In this document: positions 4,489 through 11,264 of the stretch, one piece after another | Position numbering within the stretch: position 1 is the first letter of the stretch | How the letters are laid out: each line of letters begins with the position of its first letter | NCBI GenBank assembly: GCA_964408235.1 | Contig: CAYOYN010000012.1 | Location: 1-20,921 of the forward strand | DNA from: SICU01 sp964408235 | Lineage (GTDB): Archaea; Nanobdellota; Nanobdellia; Pacearchaeales; GW2011-AR1 | Direction: 5' to 3' | DNA length: 20,921 nt | The notes under the pieces: model-generated | Seen by the model: only the letters and a program-made list of their open reading frames with translations | Databases searched by the model: none | Told to the model about the DNA's origin: nothing | Position numbers and translations under genes: made by a program

Positions 4489-5136
4489 TTATAGAGCTCT
4501 TAATTGATTTATCGTCGATAATGAGGCTACACGCTTTAAATCTTGAGGTATTTTGAGGATTACTTTTTTATTTGATTCTTTTAACTTTAAAAGAGGAATA
4601 TCTTTCTGAAGGATTTTTCTTATATAGTCTCTAATTGAGATCTCTGTAAGGCCAGTTTTTTGTGCTAAAATAGCATAATCTACGACAAATCCTTGATCTT
4701 CTAGTTGATATATAGTGCTATAAATTAGCATTTCTTGTTCTGTAAGCTTCTTAAATTTAATGCGAACTTCCTTCTTTAAATCATCGAGAGTTGCCAGCAC
4801 TTCTGAAACTCTTCGGAGGTTGTTTATTGGATCATTAACCGAACTTGGAGTGGAAATAAGGGGGTGTTGGTTTGTTGGTTGGATTGTTTGTTGGTTTGTT
4901 GGAACCCCATCATTTCCAGTGGAAACTGTTGTTTTTGAGCCTATTAAAGGGTTTAAAGGCATTTCTTGTGTTGGAAAGGGCATTTGATATGTTGGATTTA
5001 AGTGTTGGTTTGTTGGTTGGATTGTTTGTTGAGCTTGAAGTTCGTATAATAACTGTTTTATCTCTGACAATTCGCTATATAAGAAATCAATATCTTGCCT
5101 AACTTTGAAAAAAGCTTCTTTTAGGGGGTCAGACAT
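4489..5136 (-). CDS. Coiled-coil / winged-helix protein with repeat-encoded linker
   Basis: This 215-residue protein starts with a helical, coiled-coil-like segment (residues 5-36, SDPLKEAFFKVRQDIDFLYS onward). Next comes a low-complexity Q/P/T/N linker (37-105) and then a winged helix (about 130-196): LTEQEMLIYSTIYQLED, YAILAQKTGLTEISIRDYIRKI, wing KLKESNKKVILKI. The linker holds QQTIQPTNQH twice (about 36-45 and 82-91). The DNA for these is the GTGTTGG repeat, which also occurs untranslated upstream of mscL. The domain order and the IR..I..I..K wing layout match the converging 213-aa protein. The start is supported by a TATA-like element 24 bases upstream. It may bind its own embedded repeats; that is inference. 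Confidence 0.7.
   Translation of the reverse strand: MSDPLKEAFFKVRQDIDFLYSELSEIKQLLYELQAQQTIQPTNQHLNPTYQMPFPTQEMPLNPLIGSKTTVSTGNDGVPTNQQTIQPTNQHPLISTPSSVNDPINNLRRVSEVLATLDDLKKEVRIKFKKLTEQEMLIYSTIYQLEDQGFVVDYAILAQKTGLTEISIRDYIRKILQKDIPLLKLKESNKKVILKIPQDLKRVASLSTINQLRAL
4864..4902. repeat. GTGTTGG repeat, coding copy 1
   Basis: The 21 bases 4864-4884 are identical to 2948-2968 and 5002-5022. Here the pattern continues with GTTTGTTGGTTTGTTGG, so the block is nearly two units long. On the minus strand it encodes the second QQTIQPTNQH of the winged-helix protein. Confidence 0.75.
5002..5031. repeat. GTGTTGG repeat, coding copy 2
   Basis: Identical to 4864 for 30 bases, including the extension TGTTTGTTG, which the intergenic copy at 2948 lacks. 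On the minus strand it encodes the first QQTIQPTNQH. Confidence 0.75.
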
Positions 5137-5155
5137 GTATTCTTGATTTTATTGA

Positions 5156-5164
5156 GAATTATAA
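5156..5164 (-). promoter_or_regulatory. TATA box of the 215-aa winged-helix gene
   Basis: CTTATAATT on the minus strand, about 24 bases upstream of the ATG at 5136. Confidence 0.55.
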
Positions 5165-5227
5165 GGATTTGTATTCTTTTAGATAACTTAATTTTTGTAG
5201 CTTGAGCTTTGTAGCTATAACCTTTGG

Positions 5228-5497
5228 TTAATGCAACTTTTTATATGCTTCAAAGGCTGCTTGAGATAGGCGCCAGCGCTGCCATCTTGCATAATCTTGC
5301 CCAGAAGGGCCTTTACTGATTTTAATTAGTAATTTGGACTTTTCTAGATCTTCTAGGAGAGCTTTAGTAAACTCCTCATCTCTGACTATCTCTTCAGCTA
5401 TTTTTGATGTAAAAGCAGCTTCTGGAGAAATACTAAAAAGATAGGACAGAATCTGTTCTGAAATCTTAGACTTTTTTTTCTTTGAAATTGCAGGCAT
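5228..5497 (-). CDS. Small winged-helix protein, probable regulator
   Basis: This 89-residue protein has a basic N-terminus (KKKKSK) followed by what reads as a winged helix: helix 1 EQILSYLFSI, helix 2 TSKIAEEIV, helix 3 FTKALLEDLEKSKLL, and a wing with ISKGPSGQDYARWQRWRLS. A last helix is AAFEAYKKL. Such proteins are usually transcription regulators; the target is unknown. Its start is fixed by the minus-strand box CTATAAAA (5520-5527), 26 bases upstream. The gene diverges from the helicase over only 59 bases, so it could regulate both promoters. It is not clearly related to the two longer winged-helix proteins. Confidence 0.65.
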   Translation of the reverse strand: MPAISKKKKSKISEQILSYLFSISPEAAFTSKIAEEIVRDEEFTKALLEDLEKSKLLIKISKGPSGQDYARWQRWRLSQAAFEAYKKLH

Positions 5498-5519
5498 TAT
5501 AGTCTGTAAGAGGGAACGT

Positions 5520-5535
5520 TTTTATAGTTTAAGTT
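5520..5535. promoter_or_regulatory. Packed divergent promoters
   Basis: CTATAAAA on the minus strand (5520-5527) serves the small winged-helix gene at 5497. TTTAAGTT on the plus strand (about 5528-5535) sits 25 bases before the helicase ATG at 5557. The two boxes are next to each other, so the promoters may compete. Confidence 0.5.
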
Positions 5536-5556
5536 TGCGCTAGGCTTAACCCAAAA

Positions 5557-8142
5557 ATGGAAAAGTCAAAAATAGAATTCATTGGTGCACGAAGCAGTGC
5601 AGAGATAAGCGGGCTTATGCATCCACTTGTTAAAGAATGGTTTTTTGGGAGGTTTAAAGATTTTTCATTAACCCAGCTTTATGGCGTAGGGGTGATAAAT
5701 GAAAGAAAGAACATTTTGATTAGTGCACCTACCGGAGGGACTAAAACATTAACTGCTTTTTTGAGTATTTTAAATTATATTGTAAGCCTTGCTTCCCGCA
5801 ATGAACTTGAAGATAAAATGTATGCTGTATATGTTTCTCCATTAAGGGCTTTAACAAATGACATTTATGTTAATCTTGAGAGACCTCTTGCAGAGATTAG
5901 GGCAATTGCCGAAAGTAAGGGAATAAAATTACAAGATATTAGAGTCGGTTTAAGAACTGGAGACACAACAGTTTCTGAAAGGGCCAAAATGGTTAGAAAG
6001 GTCCCCCATATTTTTGTGACAACTCCTGAAAGCTTAGCAATAGTATTAACTGCTCCAAAATTTTCTGAAAACCTACGTGCTTTGGAATTTATAGTAGTGG
6101 ACGAAATTCACGCTCTTGCAAATAAAAGAGGAGTTTTTCTTAGCCTGATGCTTGAAAGACTTGAACATTTTAGTGTTATTACTCCTGTAAGGATAGGCCT
6201 TAGTGCTACTATTGCTCCAATTGAAGAAATTGCTAAATTTTTAGTTGGTGCAGGTCGTGAATGTCTTATCGCTCAAGTTCCTTTAATAAAAGATGTAGAT
6301 ATAGGATTGATTAGCCCAGGAGTAGACTTGTTAACTATGGATGGGGCAGACGACCAGAAAAGACTTTATCATATTTTAGATGAATTAATTCAGCAACATA
6401 AAACTACTTTGATATTTACAAACACGAGAAATGCAACTGAGAGGATTATCCATTATTTAGATAGTCATTTTCCAGGTCGTTACACTGGAAACATAGGGGC
6501 TCATCATAGTTCAATGAGTAGAGAACAAAGATTTATGATTGAAGAGAGATTAAGAAAGGGAGAATTGAAAGTTGTTGTTTCTAGCACCAGTTTAGAACTT
6601 GGAATTGATATAGGAAGTATAGATTTGGTTGTATTGTTAAGAAGCCCTAAAAGTGTAGCTAGAGCTTTACAAAGGATAGGAAGAGCAGGGCATCAATTAC
6701 ATTCTAATCCCAAAGGAAGATTTGTTGTTACAGATAGAGATGATCTTGTTGAATGCGCAATACTTATGAAACACATGAAAGAAAAAATAATTGATAGGGT
6801 GGATATTCCAATTAATGCATTAGACGTACTGTCTCAACATATTTATGGCATGGCAATTTCACAAATTTGGAATATTGATGAAATGTTGAAATTGATTAGG
6901 AAGAGTTATTGTTATTCTAACCTAACCAATGAAGATTTTATGAGTGTTATTTCATATTTATCTGGAGATTATGATTTGGAGCATAGAAATGTTTATGCTA
7001 AAGTATGGTATGATAAAGATACAAAACAGGTAGGTAAGAAAGGAAAATTAGCTAGATTAATCTATTTAACAAATATAGGAACTATCCCTGAAGAAGGTTT
7101 TGTTTCTGTAGTAATTAGTTCGGGAGATTCTAAGGGAAATGCAGTTGGAAGCATAGATGAAGCCTTTCTTGAGAAATTAAGAAAGGGAGACGTTTTTGTT
7201 CTTGGAGGAGTAAAATACCAATTTATTCATAGTAAGGGTATGAAGGCTTATGTCATAGCTAATGTAAGTAGGTCTCCAACTATCCCTAGTTGGTTCTCTG
7301 AACAATTACCTTTGAGTTTTGACGTAGCCTCCGCAATTACAAAATTTAGAGGACTTGTTAAGGAAAGAGTAAAAAATTCGCTTGAATGTGTTAAGTTTAT
7401 TCAAGAATATACTTATTGTACTGCTGAGACTGCTGGACAAATATATAGATATTGTTTAGAACAAGAAGATTTTTCTGCGATGCCTACTGATAAAAAAATT
7501 ATTGTTGAACAATTTAAACAAGATAAGGAATACATGCTTTTTCATTCACTTTATGGGAGAAGAGTGAACGATGCTCTTTCTAGGTCTTATGCTTATATTG
7601 CAGCTCAACTAAAACATAGAGATATTGAAGTAGGAGTAAATGATAATGGATTCTTTATTGCAGGAGAAAATTTAGATGCTTCTAAAATCTTGAAAGGTTT
7701 GACTAGTTCAAATATAAGAAAGATAATCGAAGAAGCAATTGAGAAGACTGATATTCTTAAGAGAAGGTTTAGACATTGTGCTGCTAGAAGTTTAATGATT
7801 CTAAGAAACTATAAAGGAAGAAGTAAAAGTGTCGGTAAACAGCAAGTTCATTCTCACTTTTTGTATAGTGCAGTTAATGAACTAAGCAGAGATTTTCCAA
7901 TTATGAGAGAAGCAAGAAGAGAAGTATTAAATGATTTAATGGATATTAATAATGCTGAAAATATACTTAGAAAAATAGAAAGGAAAGAGATAAATTTTGA
8001 AGTTATTAGAACTCCTTTAGTTTCTCCTTTTGGATTGAATCTAATTACTCAAAGTCATGCAGACTTTATCAAAGTAGAGGATAGAGTTAATTTCTTGAAG
8101 AGAATGCATGAACTTCAAATGAGGGTTATTGAAAAAAGATGA
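5557..8142 (+). CDS. Lhr/Ski2-like ATP-dependent superfamily 2 helicase
   Basis: This 861-residue protein carries the Lhr-type helicase motifs in order: motif I APTGGTKT (57-64), motif Ia SPLRALTND (94-102), TTPES (155-159), DEIH (182-185), SAT (216-218), TNTRNATE (289-296), SSTSLELGIDIG (342-353), and motif VI QRIGRAGH (372-379). A long C-terminal half follows. Best guess is the archaeal aLhr2/ASH-Ski2 group, which unwinds nucleic acids. The Walker A is unusual: the glycine normally just before the lysine is Thr (GGTKT). The lysine, the following threonine and the DEIH box are intact, so ATP hydrolysis is likely but not certain. It overlaps the metallophosphoesterase gene by ATGA, an arrangement seen with Lhr-type helicases. 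Confidence 0.88.
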   Translation: MEKSKIEFIGARSSAEISGLMHPLVKEWFFGRFKDFSLTQLYGVGVINERKNILISAPTGGTKTLTAFLSILNYIVSLASRNELEDKMYAVYVSPLRALTNDIYVNLERPLAEIRAIAESKGIKLQDIRVGLRTGDTTVSERAKMVRKVPHIFVTTPESLAIVLTAPKFSENLRALEFIVVDEIHALANKRGVFLSLMLERLEHFSVITPVRIGLSATIAPIEEIAKFLVGAGRECLIAQVPLIKDVDIGLISPGVDLLTMDGADDQKRLYHILDELIQQHKTTLIFTNTRNATERIIHYLDSHFPGRYTGNIGAHHSSMSREQRFMIEERLRKGELKVVVSSTSLELGIDIGSIDLVVLLRSPKSVARALQRIGRAGHQLHSNPKGRFVVTDRDDLVECAILMKHMKEKIIDRVDIPINALDVLSQHIYGMAISQIWNIDEMLKLIRKSYCYSNLTNEDFMSVISYLSGDYDLEHRNVYAKVWYDKDTKQVGKKGKLARLIYLTNIGTIPEEGFVSVVISSGDSKGNAVGSIDEAFLEKLRKGDVFVLGGVKYQFIHSKGMKAYVIANVSRSPTIPSWFSEQLPLSFDVASAITKFRGLVKERVKNSLECVKFIQEYTYCTAETAGQIYRYCLEQEDFSAMPTDKKIIVEQFKQDKEYMLFHSLYGRRVNDALSRSYAYIAAQLKHRDIEVGVNDNGFFIAGENLDASKILKGLTSSNIRKIIEEAIEKTDILKRRFRHCAARSLMILRNYKGRSKSVGKQQVHSHFLYSAVNELSRDFPIMREARREVLNDLMDINNAENILRKIERKEINFEVIRTPLVSPFGLNLITQSHADFIKVEDRVNFLKRMHELQMRVIEKR

Positions 8143-8849
8143 AAATTGATTTTATAGGTAAATGTTTGTTACTTACATCAAATAATGAGAGAACTCTTGC
8201 AATAGGAGATTTACATTTAGGATATGAAGGATCAATGCGTAAATCAGGAATAATGATTCCAGTTAAGTTATATGAAAAATCAATTTTAGATTTTGATAAA
8301 ATTATATCTGAAACTGGAGATGTAGATAATATAGTAATATTAGGAGATGTTAAACATGAATTTGGATTTATATTGCCAGATGAGTGGAAATATATTATTA
8401 AATTTATAGAATATGTTAAAACAAAGTGTAAAAAATTAATAGTTATTGAAGGAAATCATGATGTTATCCTATTTCCAGTATTAAAAAAGATGGGAATTGA
8501 AGGAATAGACTATTTTGTTTGGAAAAATGTTGCATTCACTCATGGAGATAGAACTTATGATAAAATGAATTCTAAAGATATAGGTTATTGGATTTTAGGA
8601 CATGGACACCCTGCAGTTACCCTTTACGAAGGAGCTAAAAAAGAAAAATATAAGTGCTTTTTATCTGGAAAATATAAATCTAAAAATGTGATTATTGTAC
8701 CTAGTTTCTTTCCTCTTATTGAAGGTACAGATGCTCGAGACTTTGAAATGAAGTTTGCTTGGGATTTTGACATTAACAGATTTAATACAAAGGTAGTTTC
8801 AGATGATTTGAAAGTACTTGATTTTGGAGAACTAGGAAAAATTAGTTAG
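8139..8849 (+). CDS. Metallophosphoesterase, helicase-linked
   Basis: This 236-residue calcineurin-like phosphoesterase has all the metal-binding motifs: GDLHLG (D-x-H), GDVKHE (GD...E), GNHD, THGD and GHGH. It is cytosolic, without signal peptide or membrane segment. It matches the SbcD-related archaeal phosphoesterase type commonly encoded next to Lhr helicases; the substrate is unproven and could be nucleic acid. The start codon overlaps the helicase stop (ATGA at 8139-8142), so translation is probably coupled. Its 3' end overlaps the converging gene by eight bases (8842-8849). Confidence 0.87.
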   Translation: MKIDFIGKCLLLTSNNERTLAIGDLHLGYEGSMRKSGIMIPVKLYEKSILDFDKIISETGDVDNIVILGDVKHEFGFILPDEWKYIIKFIEYVKTKCKKLIVIEGNHDVILFPVLKKMGIEGIDYFVWKNVAFTHGDRTYDKMNSKDIGYWILGHGHPAVTLYEGAKKEKYKCFLSGKYKSKNVIIVPSFFPLIEGTDARDFEMKFAWDFDINRFNTKVVSDDLKVLDFGELGKIS

Positions 8850-9270
8850 GTTTACTATTTCTTACTTGCGGGAAAGGAATATGAGGTTGTAGATTAAGAT
8901 CTTCTTCTAGTTGTAAAGCACGAACTGAACACTTCTTTAAGATAAAGTTGTATAATGTAACCATTTTATCCTTTGGAATTTCTTTATTTTTCCATGATTT
9001 AAGGAATTCTTTTGATAATTCTTTATCTACCATTAAAAGAATAGAACCTGAAATGGCAACTTCGCTTTTCAAATCTTCAGACTTACTATCTGCATCTTTG
9101 TAATCTACATTAAATTTGAAACTTAGCCTCAGAACTTCTCCTTCTTTTAAAACATCTAGTTTAGACTTTTCTACATTATTGAATGTTATGTTTGTGTTTA
9201 TACTATAACGTTTGAATTCCTGGGTTTTTTTACCAGTTATTTCTTCAATGTTAAATCCTATTACTTTCAT
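8842..9270 (-). CDS. Conserved hypothetical protein, SecB-like length, unknown function
   Basis: This 142-residue protein has no membrane segment or catalytic motif. It alternates polar and hydrophobic residues like a beta-rich domain (VIGFNIEEI, YSINTNITFNNV, LRLSFKFNVDY, VAISGSILLMVD). Helices follow (KEFLKSWKNKEIP and VTLYNFILKKCSVRALQLEEDL), ending in LQPHIPFPQV. From memory, a similar unnamed family with a tail of the type ALQLEEDL...HIP.P is widespread in archaea, but I cannot confirm this or give a function. A strong minus-strand TATA box (GTTTAAAAA, 9292-9300) gives a leaderless start. The last eight bases overlap the metallophosphoesterase gene, stop to stop. Confidence 0.65.
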   Translation of the reverse strand: MKVIGFNIEEITGKKTQEFKRYSINTNITFNNVEKSKLDVLKEGEVLRLSFKFNVDYKDADSKSEDLKSEVAISGSILLMVDKELSKEFLKSWKNKEIPKDKMVTLYNFILKKCSVRALQLEEDLNLQPHIPFPQVRNSKPN

Positions 9271-9291
9271 GTTTGGTCTTGTTTTAAGAGG

Positions 9292-9300
9292 TTTTTAAAC
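9292..9300 (-). promoter_or_regulatory. TATA box of the 142-aa gene
   Basis: GTTTAAAAA on the minus strand, centred 26 bases upstream of the ATG at 9270. Confidence 0.6.
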
Positions 9301-9349
9301 ATTTGTGAATTAGTGTTTATATGTTTAAAATTAACTTTAATTTTGAATA

Positions 9350-9610
9350 TTAAATTAAATCTTCTTCAGATACTACAATAAAGTCTGCTACTGCAATTAT
9401 AGAATTATAAGGTATAACTGATTCTTTTGAAGTGTTTGTTTCTACATTAAGACTCTTTAAGTAAGGAGTTTGATCTTTTATTAATAATTGAATTAATTCA
9501 CCTGTTCTTGTTTCAAAGGTAATATCCTTTACTAATCCTAATCTTTTACCTTCTTTTGTAACAACTGGTTTTCCTATAAACTCTCTTAATGGTTTTTTGT
9601 TAATATTCAT
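9350..9610 (-). CDS. PRC-barrel domain protein
   Basis: This 86-residue protein is a single PRC-barrel (residues 5-82): REFIGKPVVTKEGKRLGLVKDI, then TRTGELIQLLI and VIPYNSIIAVADFIVV. Archaea carry many stand-alone PRC-barrels; related beta-barrels occur in RimM, the ribosome maturation factor, and in photosynthetic reaction centres. Their partners are largely unknown. The start is set by a good TATA box (TTTATATA on the minus strand, 9632-9639) 25 bases upstream. The gene faces away from the origin and from orc1. Confidence 0.85.
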   Translation of the reverse strand: MNINKKPLREFIGKPVVTKEGKRLGLVKDITFETRTGELIQLLIKDQTPYLKSLNVETNTSKESVIPYNSIIAVADFIVVSEEDLI

Positions 9611-9631
9611 GTTGTGAATTAATTTGTTAAG

Positions 9632-9639
9632 TATATAAA
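9632..9639 (-). promoter_or_regulatory. TATA box of the PRC-barrel gene
   Basis: TTTATATA on the minus strand, 25 bases upstream of the ATG at 9610. Confidence 0.65.
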
Positions 9640-9700
9640 GATTATTATTGAAGGAAAGTTGTGCTATCAGATTATACTTTAATTTAATTAAATCATTTTT

Positions 9701-9711
9701 TGTTCGCTTAA
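9701..9711. repeat. 11-bp direct repeat, left copy
   Basis: TGTTCGCTTAA, exactly repeated at 9939-9949, on the other side of the AT-rich core. Both copies are followed by AT-rich sequence (ATAATC and TTGATT). Confidence 0.65.
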
Positions 9712-9729
9712 ATAATCTTAACCCTCTGT

Positions 9730-9750
9730 CCCCTTGATTTCTTGTGGAAA
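9730..9750 (-). other. ORB-like element, left of the unwinding core
   Basis: On the minus strand this reads TTTCCA, three bases, GAAATCAAGGGG. It fits the archaeal origin recognition box (TTTCCA..GGAAA..AA.GGGG) with the G-string pointing away from the AT core. It is the best of three ORB-like sites. Confidence 0.7.
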
Positions 9751-9903
9751 AAGGTCTAAAAATAAATTAAAAACATTATATTTATTTTTATTATATTATT
9801 AATATATACTTAAATAGTTATTATTATAATATATATTTTATAAAGCATATATTGTAGTATATAATATAAAAATTGAAGTTAATTGTAGGTTAATAATTTC
9901 TAT

Positions 9904-9924
9904 TTTGCATGCGAAATGATGGTG
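9904..9924 (+). other. ORB-like element, right of the unwinding core (weaker)
   Basis: TTTGCATGCGAAAT followed by GATGGTG. The GAAAT core and the G-rich tail line up with the left site; the spacer differs. Confidence 0.45.
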
Positions 9925-9938
9925 TCTGTAGGGATATG

Positions 9939-9949
9939 TGTTCGCTTAA
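9939..9949. repeat. 11-bp direct repeat, right copy
   Basis: TGTTCGCTTAA, identical to 9701-9711, 238 bases apart. Confidence 0.65.
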
Positions 9950-9984
9950 TTGATTATATCTTTTATCGTCGTTTTTCATTTATT

Positions 9985-10005
9985 ATTTCATTGGAAATAG
10001 AGGTT
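9985..10005 (+). other. ORB-like element near orc1
   Basis: ATTTCATTGGAAAT followed by AGAGG. It has the TTGGAAA core of an ORB and lies in the orc1 promoter region, so it could serve both replication and orc1 autoregulation. Confidence 0.5.
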
Positions 10006-10019
10006 TGTGTAACAATATG

Positions 10020-10055
10020 TTTAAATAAAAGAGATTTTAATTTATTCTGAGGTGA
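10020..10055 (+). promoter_or_regulatory. orc1 promoter and Shine-Dalgarno
   Basis: TTTAAATA (10020-10027) is a TATA candidate placing the transcript start near 10050. GAGGTGA (10049-10055) precedes the ATG at 10059 by a few bases. The message therefore has at most a very short leader, and the two signals partly compete as explanations. Confidence 0.5.
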
Positions 10056-10058
10056 AAA

Positions 10059-11264
10059 ATGGCTACAAAACTTGATAATATTTTCAATTCTTATGCTAAT
10101 GGTGGTATTTTCAAGAATAAAAGTGTTTTGCAAATAAATTATACTCCTGAAACTATTCCTCATAGGGATAAACAAATAGAAGATGTTGCTTCTATACTTG
10201 CTCCTGCAATAAGAGGAGAAAGAGTAAGTAATTTATTTGTTTTTGGTAAGACTGGTACTGGAAAAACTCTTTCTGTTCAATATGTAACTAAAGAAATTTT
10301 GAAAAGAGTTAGTGATTCGGGAGCTGATAATCTAAAAGTTATATATCTAAATTGTAAGTTGAAAAAGATTGCAGATACTGAATATAGAATACTTGCTGAA
10401 ATTATATCTGCTTTAGGTGAATCTGTTCCAGCTACTGGTTTGCCAACAGATGCAGTTTATTCTAAATTTATTGAAATAATTGAAAGAAAGAAACAACTTA
10501 TCTTAATTGTGATGGATGAAATTGATCATGCAGTTAAGAAAATTTCAGATGGTTTTTTGTATAATCTTACAAGATTAAATTCTGAGCTTAAAAATGCCCA
10601 AATAAGCTTAGTTGGGATAAGTAATAGTTTGACTTTTATGGATAATATAGATCCAAGAGTTAGAAGTTCGCTTGGTGAAGAAGAATTGGTTTTTTCTCCA
10701 TATAATGCTTTACAATTACAAGATATCTTAAGAGAAAGAGCTACTGAGGCATTTGCTGAAGGGGTTTTAGATGAAGGGGTATTTTCTAAGTGTGCCGCAT
10801 TTGCTGCTAGAGAGCATGGAGATGCTAGAAGGGCGCTTGATTTACTTAGGGTTGCAGGAGAACTTGCTGAAAGGGAAGGAAGTAAGAAATTAACTATGGA
10901 ATTTATTGATAAAGCAAATAATAAGATTGAAAGAGATAAGATGCTTGATATAATAGAAAATGAACCTAGACAACATCAACTTGTACTTTATAGTATATTA
11001 AACTTGCACGGGAAAGAAAGTGAAGGTGTTTTTACAGGTAATGTTTATAACAAATATCAAGAATTTTGTCAGAAGACTAAGGTTGAGGTTTTAACTCAAA
11101 GAAGAGTTTCAGATATAATTGCTGAGTTTGATATGCTTGGGTTGATTAACGTTGATGTAATTAGTAGAGGTAGAATGGGAAGAACTAGAGAAATAAAATT
11201 AATGATCCCAGAAAATTTACAATCTAGGGCAAAGGAGATACTTGAAACTGCTTTAACAATATGA
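10059..11264 (+). CDS. orc1/cdc6: Orc1/Cdc6 replication initiator
   Basis: This 401-residue AAA+ initiator has Walker A GKTGTGKT (63-70), Walker B DEID (153-156), sensor 1 at GISNSL, the initiator arginine region DPRVRSS, and sensor 2 GDARRALDLLR. A C-terminal winged helix (TQRRVSDIIAEFDMLGLI, then RGRMGRTREIKL) binds DNA. It recognises origin boxes and loads the replicative helicase. The gene starts 54 bases after the rightmost ORB-like element, the usual arrangement. It overlaps the DP1 gene by ATGA (11261-11264), so initiator and polymerase subunits are probably made from one mRNA. No frameshift, intein or missing motif is seen. Confidence 0.96.
   Translation: MATKLDNIFNSYANGGIFKNKSVLQINYTPETIPHRDKQIEDVASILAPAIRGERVSNLFVFGKTGTGKTLSVQYVTKEILKRVSDSGADNLKVIYLNCKLKKIADTEYRILAEIISALGESVPATGLPTDAVYSKFIEIIERKKQLILIVMDEIDHAVKKISDGFLYNLTRLNSELKNAQISLVGISNSLTFMDNIDPRVRSSLGEEELVFSPYNALQLQDILRERATEAFAEGVLDEGVFSKCAAFAAREHGDARRALDLLRVAGELAEREGSKKLTMEFIDKANNKIERDKMLDIIENEPRQHQLVLYSILNLHGKESEGVFTGNVYNKYQEFCQKTKVEVLTQRRVSDIIAEFDMLGLINVDVISRGRMGRTREIKLMIPENLQSRAKEILETALTI

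Larger units (their letters stand above)
9701..10005. other. Candidate replication origin (oriC) with AT-rich unwinding element
   Basis: The 448-base gap between the PRC-barrel gene and orc1/cdc6 holds an AT-rich core at about 9757-9900 (2 G/C in 60 bp at 9781-9840), a good DNA unwinding element. ORB-like sites lie on both sides in inverted orientation, with an exact 11-bp direct repeat flanking the core. Position next to orc1-DP1-DP2 agrees with mapped Thermococcales origins. The rest of the gap holds only promoters. Confidence 0.75.
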
